This document shows, piece by piece, positions 58,940 to 64,000 of a stretch of 64,000 nt of DNA. The notes beneath the pieces were generated by a model. The model saw only the letters and a program-made list of their open reading frames with translations, did not search any database and had not been told where the DNA came from. The position numbers and the translations under genes are program-made. Source of the stretch: Polyangium sp. 6x1 (GTDB taxonomy: Bacteria; Myxococcota_A; Polyangia; Polyangiales; Polyangiaceae). Positions within the stretch are counted from its first letter, which is position 1. Every line of letters begins with the position of its first letter. The stretch lies in NCBI RefSeq assembly GCF_029946515.1, contig NZ_JARZHH010000005.1, positions 1-64,000 on the forward strand, given 5' to 3'.

Positions 58940-59695
58940 TCAGGGCTTTTTCGCGACCACGATGTACTGGTCGGGCAACGTCTCCGCGATGGCCTCGCCC
59001 TTCAGCCCCACAGCTTCGAGCTCGGCGATCATGGCCTCCGGCGTGATGCGGTGCTCCTTCGGCGGGCCCTTCGTGGCCTCCATCGTGAAGTCGACGATGA
59101 CGAGCAAGCCGCCGGGCTTGAGGCCGTCCTTGATCTTCGCGGCGTAGTCCTTTCGTCCGTCGATGTGGTGCCACGTGTCGACGATGAGCACGCGATCGAC
59201 TGTGCCCTGCCCGAGCCCCGGATCCGAGAGCCCGACCTGACGCGCTTCGACGTTGTCGAGCTTCTCCTTCACCGCGCGCTCGCGCAGGTAGCGCACCATG
59301 TCGGCCTCGAGGTCGAGGGCGAGCACCTTGCCGCTCGGGCCGACGGCGCGCGAGAGGTGCGGCTCGAAGTAGCCCGTGCCTGCGCCGATGTCCGCGACGA
59401 CGAGGCCCGGCGACAGGCGCATCGCGGCGACGACCTCGGCCGGCTTCTGCCACGCGTCGCGCGCCGGATCGTCGAACTCCTTGGCCCAGTCCTCGGCCTT
59501 CTCGAAGCGATGCACGAGTGGACCGCCGTGCCCGTGATGCCCGCCGCCATGCGCGTGATGGGGTTTGCCGGGGGGGGCATGCCTCGCCACGAGCTCGTCA
59601 TGCGGCATCGTCTCCGCCGTGCTGTACACGGGCTTCGGAGGTTCGCTCGCGCAGGCGATGACGGGGAGCAGGAGGAGACAAAGGGAGGGCCGCAT
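58940..59695 (-). CDS. Exported lipoprotein with His-rich linker and methyltransferase domain
   Basis: 251 residues. A short signal with lipobox PVIAC (Cys15). The linker has a dense histidine cluster (HHAHGGGHHGHGG) that should bind Ni, Zn or Cu. The rest is a class I SAM-dependent methyltransferase: motif I VVADIGAGTGYFEPHL, LDLEADMV, VLIVDTWHHI and LKPGGLLVIVDF. Such enzymes normally work in the cytoplasm where SAM is present; the signal and lipobox argue that this one is outside. It lies 11 nt downstream of trmO on the same strand. Either a repurposed fold or an unrecognised exported SAM source would explain it. Confidence 0.8.
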   Translation of the reverse strand: MRPSLCLLLLPVIACASEPPKPVYSTAETMPHDELVARHAPPGKPHHAHGGGHHGHGGPLVHRFEKAEDWAKEFDDPARDAWQKPAEVVAAMRLSPGLVVADIGAGTGYFEPHLSRAVGPSGKVLALDLEADMVRYLRERAVKEKLDNVEARQVGLSDPGLGQGTVDRVLIVDTWHHIDGRKDYAAKIKDGLKPGGLLVIVDFTMEATKGPPKEHRITPEAMIAELEAVGLKGEAIAETLPDQYIVVAKKP

Positions 59696-59706
59696 CGACG
59701 GATGCG

Positions 59707-60636
59707 TTAGCACGCCGCCGGTTCCCCGCCTGGAGGAAAGCGGGCGGTGAAGGCGCGGTGGACTTCGACCGCTGGATCGTCGGACAGCGCGAGATCCCGC
59801 TCGCGGTAGCCGGTCCCGATCGAGAGGACTGTCACGTCGCGGCGCTCGACGCGGAACCGGATGCGGAAGTCCTTGTGCGCGAGGAGCGAGGTGCCGTCGG
59901 GCAGGACGCGGATGCGGCGGTACGGGTGCGGCTGCGGGCCGAGGCGGAGCGTGCGCGTGACGGGCGCAACGAGATCGATGCCGTGTTCGTCCTTCAGGTA
60001 CGCGGCCTGCTCCGCGGCGTACGGGCTCCACGCGACGGAGAAACCCGGCTCGGGATCGGCCGGGGCCTCGGCCGCGCTCGCGCTCTCGTTTTCGGCGGCG
60101 AGCGGCTCGAGCCAGCCCGTGCGCGCGCCGGGGCGCGCCTCCGCGTAGGGGATGTAGGGCTTGATGTCGAGCACGGGGCTCTCGTCGATCATGTCGACGT
60201 CGCGCACGTGGATCACGAGGCCCTCGACCGAGACGAGCCGCACGAGCGAGAGGCCGATCGGGTTCGGCCGGTGCGGCGAGCGCGTGGCGAGCACGCCGCG
60301 ACGTTTGCCGGCGCTGCGCGGGGGCAAAACCTTGGGCCTCCAACCTTTGTTGAGGTGGAAGAGGAAGACGACCCAGAGATACTCCCAGCCTTCGAGATCG
60401 CTGACGGCGTGCTCGAGCCCGAGGCCCGAGGCGAGCTCGATGCGGCCCTCTGCGCCCTCCGAGACGTGCGGCTGGCGCGGTGTGCTCACGCGATCGGGGA
60501 AGGGCGTGCGCAGGATCCCGATCGGCGTGAGCGAGATCGGTTTTAGGCGGGGATCGTCGGGTGGTAGCAATGTGCTCGGGGGTTTGGGGGCGTAGCTCGG
60601 CTGGTCCGAGCGTAGCCCCCAAGCGTAGACCACCAA
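59707..60636 (-). CDS. trmO: tRNA (N6-threonylcarbamoyladenosine(37)-N6)-methyltransferase, TrmO/TsaA family
   Basis: 309 residues from GTG 60636. TrmO methylates t6A37 of tRNA-Thr with SAM. Visible marks are PIGILRTPFPDRVSTPRQP, ATRSPHRPNPIGLSLVRLV and DVDMIDESPVLDIKPYIPY, all typical of the UPF0066 fold. The C-terminal ~90 residues correspond to the extra domain of E. coli TrmO. Homology begins only near residue 36, and the 5' part of the frame is a strong hairpin (60586-60620), so the true start may be downstream, for example the TTG at 60570. It follows the large esterase-like gene by 1 nt, implying cotranscription, and precedes the exported methyltransferase by 11 nt. Confidence 0.9.
   Translation of the reverse strand: MVVYAWGLRSDQPSYAPKPPSTLLPPDDPRLKPISLTPIGILRTPFPDRVSTPRQPHVSEGAEGRIELASGLGLEHAVSDLEGWEYLWVVFLFHLNKGWRPKVLPPRSAGKRRGVLATRSPHRPNPIGLSLVRLVSVEGLVIHVRDVDMIDESPVLDIKPYIPYAEARPGARTGWLEPLAAENESASAAEAPADPEPGFSVAWSPYAAEQAAYLKDEHGIDLVAPVTRTLRLGPQPHPYRRIRVLPDGTSLLAHKDFRIRFRVERRDVTVLSIGTGYRERDLALSDDPAVEVHRAFTARFPPGGEPAAC
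60586..60620 (-). other. Strong hairpin at the esterase-like gene/trmO junction
   Basis: Stems GGGGGC/GCCCCC and GCTCGG/CCGAGC separated by a symmetric GTA/GTA internal loop, with apical loop CTGGT. It starts ~18 nt after the stop of the upstream minus-strand gene. No T-run follows. The plus-strand sequence resembles a tRNA acceptor plus D-arm (TAGCTCGGCTGGTCCGAGC), but no anticodon arm or T-arm follows, so it is not a tRNA gene. Confidence 0.55.
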
Positions 60637-60637
60637 T

Positions 60638-63600
60638 TCACTCGGTCCACATCGACTCGGTCTCGCCCATCGTGCGGTACTTCGTGTCGATGTGGTTCAT
60701 GAGCTCGAGCCACCACGACTCGAGCTTCGCGCCGCTCTGGAGCGGGCTCTCGCCGAAGAACGTGCCGCGGATGCACTCGGCCTTGCCATCCTTGCCGACG
60801 CGGCAGCGGCCGTCGACGAACACGAGGATCATCTTCGGCAGGCGGCTCTCCATGCTGTCCGTCGGCGCGTTCATGAACGTCTTGATCAGCGTCGCCGCCG
60901 CGACGAGATCCTTCGGCTCCTGGCCGTAGCCGTGCAGCGCGAAGACGACCGGGTAACGCCGCTCCTTCTGGTCCTTGTGCGCGTAGCCGGGCGGGAGCGC
61001 GACGCTGACCGGGCCGACGCGGCCGGACGCTTCGAACTCGAACGAACAGGCGCCCTGGACCTCGCACGGCTCCGCCTCCGGATCCGCGTCGTCGTTGCTC
61101 TCCAGCACGAGCGAGCGCAGCTCCGGATCGGGCCAGCGCGCGCCGATGAAGTAGAGCGCGCTCTGCAGGCGGGCGACGAGCTCGTTCGCCGTGCCCACAT
61201 GCTGCCCGCTGCCGCTCTCGATGTCCTCGGCCGTCGGATCGAGCTTGCCGTACCGCTGGAGCACGATGCCGGGCAGATCCTCGTAGGGCACGCGCGAGGG
61301 CGCGTAGCTGTTCAAGCTGCCCGGGACGAGCTCGGGGTGCTGCGTGAAGTCCGAGAAGTACGTGACCGCGCGCTTGCGCGCGCCGAACGCGCCCGCGAGG
61401 TGCTGCGCGCTGACGCCGAAGTTGAAGAGGTCGCGCGTGCCGCCGTCGGTCCACACGTCGATGCGCCGCAGCGCCGCGTCGTCGAGCTCGCCGCCGGGCG
61501 GCGCGTCGCGCGTGATGCGATGCACGATCGAGTGCGCGTCGCGCTCCCAGAAGCGATCGAGCCCGCTCGCGACCGTGAACTTTCCGTCGCCCTCGCCGAC
61601 GTCGTAGCCGTCGCCCTCCTTCTGCCAGCCGCCCGGAGGCTGCTGCTTCGTGCTGGGCACGCCGTCGAGGCCGACGTCCTGGAAGGGCTCGCCGTCGTCG
61701 AAGCGCATGTTGCGCTCGCTGCCGGTCGGGTTGTACTGCGCGTCGTAGTCGTCGCCGGCCGGATCCTCGTTCACGCCGGGCATGTAGCCAGGCTCCATCG
61801 CGCTCGGGATCCCGTCCTTGCCGACGTCCTCCCACGGCTCGTGGCCGGCGCGGATGATCGGCTCCATCTCGTCGCGAACGCCGTTGCCGTTGTAGTCGAC
61901 CGCGAGCGCGAGCTCGAGCGGGGAGTTGTTGCCCTCGGCGGTCCACCAGTTCGCGTACGGCGTGCGCTCCTCTTTCTGCGGCGAGCCGTCGCAGACCGTG
62001 ATCACCGGGAAGGTGCCGTCGGGGTTGAACTCGTCGTCGAAGTAGCCCGTGAGCGTGAGCGGGTGCGCGCAGCGCTCGATCGGGCAGTTCTGCGCGAGCT
62101 CTTCCTGCTTCTCCTTGTCCGGCCCGTCGAGCGGATCGACCCAGAGCGTGCACTCGTCCGTCGGACGACCACCGGTCTGGCTCGCATCGTCCGGACGAAC
62201 GCCCGCGGGCAGGTTCTCCGCGCCGGGCGTGAGGTTCTCGCCGTTCGGGTTGCCGAACATGACGGCGAGGTCGCGGAAGATCTGCACGTAGGCCTCGCGG
62301 CTGAAGCTGCCGCCCGTGCCGCTGCGCGGGTACTCGAACCACCACTGGTTGAAGACCTGCGTGTGCTCGTACGGATCCCGCGGCGGCAGCTTCCACGCAC
62401 ACTTGCCGGGCGAGCCGTCGATCACGCCGATGCACGTCTCGTCCGCTGCGCACTCGGCGTTCGTCTGGCAGAGCGTGGGCTCGAGGTTGATGTCGCCGAG
62501 GACCGTGCCCTTCGCGATCGGCCGGAACCCGCCGACGTAGTGGCGCTTGACCGCGTCGAGCATCCACGTCCAGTCGACCGGTCCGCCGAGCGGAGCGAGC
62601 GCGTCGAAGAGGTTGTGGTGGCGCATGCCGAACATGGCCGTGCCGCCGCCGCCCATCGAGACGCCGAGGATCGCGCGGTGCGTGAGCCTGCGCGGGAAGG
62701 CGTTCGTGCCCGCGTCCGCCGACACGACGGCCTGGTAGGTGCCGAGCCGCGGCGCCATGAACGAGAGCGCCCATCCGTCGCCCATCTTCACGATGCGCGC
62801 GTCCGCGACCGGGACGACGCGCGGCTCCTTGAAGGCCGGGCCCGAGTACGAGACCGCGAGGTGCCGGAGGCGCGCCTTCTCGGGCAAACGCGCGGGGTTC
62901 AGGGGGATCGTCATCGGCACGTCACGCTGGAACTTCGAGGTGACGGGGCCAAACGTGACCGCAGGGCCGAGCGGCTCGTAGCCCGACGGGAGCTTCGCGT
63001 CGCCGCACGCGATCGTCGCGTCGAACTTGGGGACGCTCCAGAGGTAGCTGCCGCTGTTCGGCTCGCTCGCGCGCTCGGGCAGGCCAAGGCTCGCCGCGGC
63101 GAGGCTGCCCTTCGCGGTGATCGTCTTGCCGCCCTCGACGGCGCCCGTCGCGCCGTCGCCGGCCGCGCAGGTGAGATCCGCGGTGCCAGCCGTGTCGAGG
63201 ACCTCGACTTCGAGCGTGGCCTCGGCCTCGGTGCCGTCGCCGCGGGGCAGGAAGGCCTTCAACGTCGCGCTGCCGCCCGTCTTGCCCGCGAGGACCGCGA
63301 CATCGACGCCGGCCTTGTACAGGTCGAGCGTGTCGCCCTTCGGCGCGGGCGTGATGTCCGCGCTCGAGGTCTCGAAGCGGATGGCGGTCTTCGTGCAGAA
63401 GTCGGGCTCGGCGACGACGCGGACCGACCGCGACGCGCACGTCGCGCCGTCGGCGCATTTCGCGAGGAAGACCCGGCTTGGTTCGAAGCGGAGCTTCACC
63501 ACGTCGGGCGACGGCGCCGAGCAGAAGTCACCTGGCCGGAGCGTCGGATCCGTGCCGCCGGGGTTGGTCCCCGGCGTGGTTTCGGTGGTGCAGCTCGGCG

Positions 63601-63691
63601 CGGCGACGGCGCCGATCGCGCCGAGCAGCGCGAGGACGAAGGCCGCGCGTGTGCGCGTGGAAGAAAAGCCCCCTAGGCGAGCGGTCGTCAT
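60638..63691 (-). CDS. Large exported esterase-like protein with apparently permuted alpha/beta-hydrolase
   Basis: 1017 residues. Signal segment ending AVAAPSC (Cys34), possibly a lipoprotein. N-terminal Ig-like beta domains span ~60-330. The nucleophile elbow GVSMGGGG (Ser345) of esterase-D/feruloyl-esterase type hydrolases comes first. A ~400-residue insert with acidic, EF-hand or TSP3-like segments (VDYNGNGVRDEME) follows. Then come the probable acid GGTRDLFNF (Asp754) and base DFTQHPE (His785). Only at the C-terminus comes the part normally first: YPVVFALHGYG (920-923) and ELMNHIDTKYRTMG (998-1009), which in normal esterases directly precedes the Ser strand. All triad candidates are present. 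No frameshift seen. Confidence 0.75.
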   Translation of the reverse strand: MTTARLGGFSSTRTRAAFVLALLGAIGAVAAPSCTTETTPGTNPGGTDPTLRPGDFCSAPSPDVVKLRFEPSRVFLAKCADGATCASRSVRVVAEPDFCTKTAIRFETSSADITPAPKGDTLDLYKAGVDVAVLAGKTGGSATLKAFLPRGDGTEAEATLEVEVLDTAGTADLTCAAGDGATGAVEGGKTITAKGSLAAASLGLPERASEPNSGSYLWSVPKFDATIACGDAKLPSGYEPLGPAVTFGPVTSKFQRDVPMTIPLNPARLPEKARLRHLAVSYSGPAFKEPRVVPVADARIVKMGDGWALSFMAPRLGTYQAVVSADAGTNAFPRRLTHRAILGVSMGGGGTAMFGMRHHNLFDALAPLGGPVDWTWMLDAVKRHYVGGFRPIAKGTVLGDINLEPTLCQTNAECAADETCIGVIDGSPGKCAWKLPPRDPYEHTQVFNQWWFEYPRSGTGGSFSREAYVQIFRDLAVMFGNPNGENLTPGAENLPAGVRPDDASQTGGRPTDECTLWVDPLDGPDKEKQEELAQNCPIERCAHPLTLTGYFDDEFNPDGTFPVITVCDGSPQKEERTPYANWWTAEGNNSPLELALAVDYNGNGVRDEMEPIIRAGHEPWEDVGKDGIPSAMEPGYMPGVNEDPAGDDYDAQYNPTGSERNMRFDDGEPFQDVGLDGVPSTKQQPPGGWQKEGDGYDVGEGDGKFTVASGLDRFWERDAHSIVHRITRDAPPGGELDDAALRRIDVWTDGGTRDLFNFGVSAQHLAGAFGARKRAVTYFSDFTQHPELVPGSLNSYAPSRVPYEDLPGIVLQRYGKLDPTAEDIESGSGQHVGTANELVARLQSALYFIGARWPDPELRSLVLESNDDADPEAEPCEVQGACSFEFEASGRVGPVSVALPPGYAHKDQKERRYPVVFALHGYGQEPKDLVAAATLIKTFMNAPTDSMESRLPKMILVFVDGRCRVGKDGKAECIRGTFFGESPLQSGAKLESWWLELMNHIDTKYRTMGETESMWTE

Positions 63692-63772
63692 GGGGTCGAG
63701 AGGATACCGAAGGAGGCGGACGGAAGGGGAGCTTCACGCGAACGAGGTCGCGCGAGGCTCGTGTCGTCCGGA

Positions 63773-64000
63773 TCAGGGGGAGGGCGGGGCCGGATCGGGC
63801 GGCGGTTCGGCGGGCATCTCCTCGCCGAGCCCGGGGAGCACGCCCGTGATCGGAGCCTTGCCGAGGGGCGCCACGATCACGCCGTCGGTGACGCTGCCGA
63901 GCCACGAGCCCTCGAGCGAGACGGGCACGGCGACGTCGTCGACCGTCGTGCCGGCTGCCGCGAAGATCTGGAGGAGGCCGATTTTTCCCTCGATGGCAGA
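63773..64000 (-). CDS. 3' end of an unidentified gene (cut by window edge)
   Basis: 75 codons in frame to a TGA at 63773-63775. The peptide is beta-like (GKIGLLQIFAAAGTTVDDVA, VPVSLEGSWLGSVTDGVIVAP) and ends in a Pro/Glu-rich tail (EEMPAEPPPDPAPPSP). Codon use fits a real gene. It precedes the esterase-like gene by 81 bp on the same strand. The start and family lie outside the window. Confidence 0.6.
   Translation of the reverse strand, partial: SAIEGKIGLLQIFAAAGTTVDDVAVPVSLEGSWLGSVTDGVIVAPLGKAPITGVLPGLGEEMPAEPPPDPAPPSP

Noticed and set aside
60586-60650. tRNA gene on the plus strand
   Set aside because: Only the acceptor/D-arm-like 5' part is present; no anticodon stem, T-arm or matching 3' acceptor can be formed.
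60638-63691. Frameshift, gene fusion or misassembly as the cause of the unusual motif order
   Set aside because: The frame is continuous with uniform codon bias, and signal peptide and stop are in place. It cannot be fully excluded without orthologs, so the permutation is listed as a finding to test.

Overview
The window is one contiguous piece of a very GC-rich chromosome whose open frames have strong third-position GC bias. It most likely comes from a myxobacterium of the Polyangiales (Sorangium/Polyangium type). The evidence is a large number of exported lipoproteins with Gly/Ser linkers after the lipobox cysteine, the myxobacterial CGNG...GEECDDG disulfide repeat, a Ser/Thr-kinase-like protein with a PEGA-type tail, an MJ0042 zinc-ribbon/GYF protein like gliding protein GltJ, and many c-type cytochrome-like lipoproteins. 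No phage, insertion sequence, CRISPR array, rRNA or intact tRNA was found.

Layout. 0.4-2.1 kb (minus): heme A synthase and a Cys-rich lipoprotein. 2.1-9.2 kb (plus): a probable operon of MOSC protein, halogenase-like flavoprotein, small DUF697-like membrane protein, radical SAM-methyltransferase fusion and a second radical SAM protein; it looks like a small biosynthetic or modification locus without a visible precursor peptide. 10.5-13.7 kb (plus): four genes joined by 4-nt overlaps, headed by a FabH-like protein that has lost the catalytic Cys and His. 13.7-19.4 kb (minus): mfd, a Pro/Ala-linker protein and two small proteins, one DUF2325. 19.7-25.4 kb: a PilZ-domain membrane protein with an intrinsic terminator, then a divergent pair of paralogous GT-C type glycosyltransferases. 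25.6-29.6 kb: an NtrC-type regulator, a zinc-ribbon/GYF membrane protein and a thioredoxin-fold lipoprotein without its cysteines.

29.6-47.9 kb is dominated by exported redox and surface proteins. One operon has three cytochrome-like lipoproteins around a predicted outer-membrane barrel, two of them with CX4CH sites. A pseudokinase follows. Next come a disulfide-rich lipoprotein and two tandem DUF1111 di-heme oxidoreductases with two beta-propeller lipoproteins. Last is a four-gene operon resembling a split version of the planctomycete cytochrome/DUF1501 module. 48-64 kb holds a lipoprotein, a 1320-residue TPR-like protein, asd, a large lipoprotein, an exported methyltransferase lipoprotein, trmO, a large esterase-like protein whose motifs suggest circular permutation, and the 3' end of a further gene.

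The most unusual element is a dispersed repeat of about 190-480 bp present five times (1-390, 9220-9701, 49526-49835, 54177-54369, and inverted at 58611-58911). It is a mosaic of perfect hairpins whose stems are kept while 3-nt loops and outer stem bases change in a compensating way. Every copy starts or ends 4-30 nt from a stop codon, and three fill the gap between convergent genes. This suggests a mobile or amplified 3'-end element that may act as a two-way terminator or RNA-stabilising structure.
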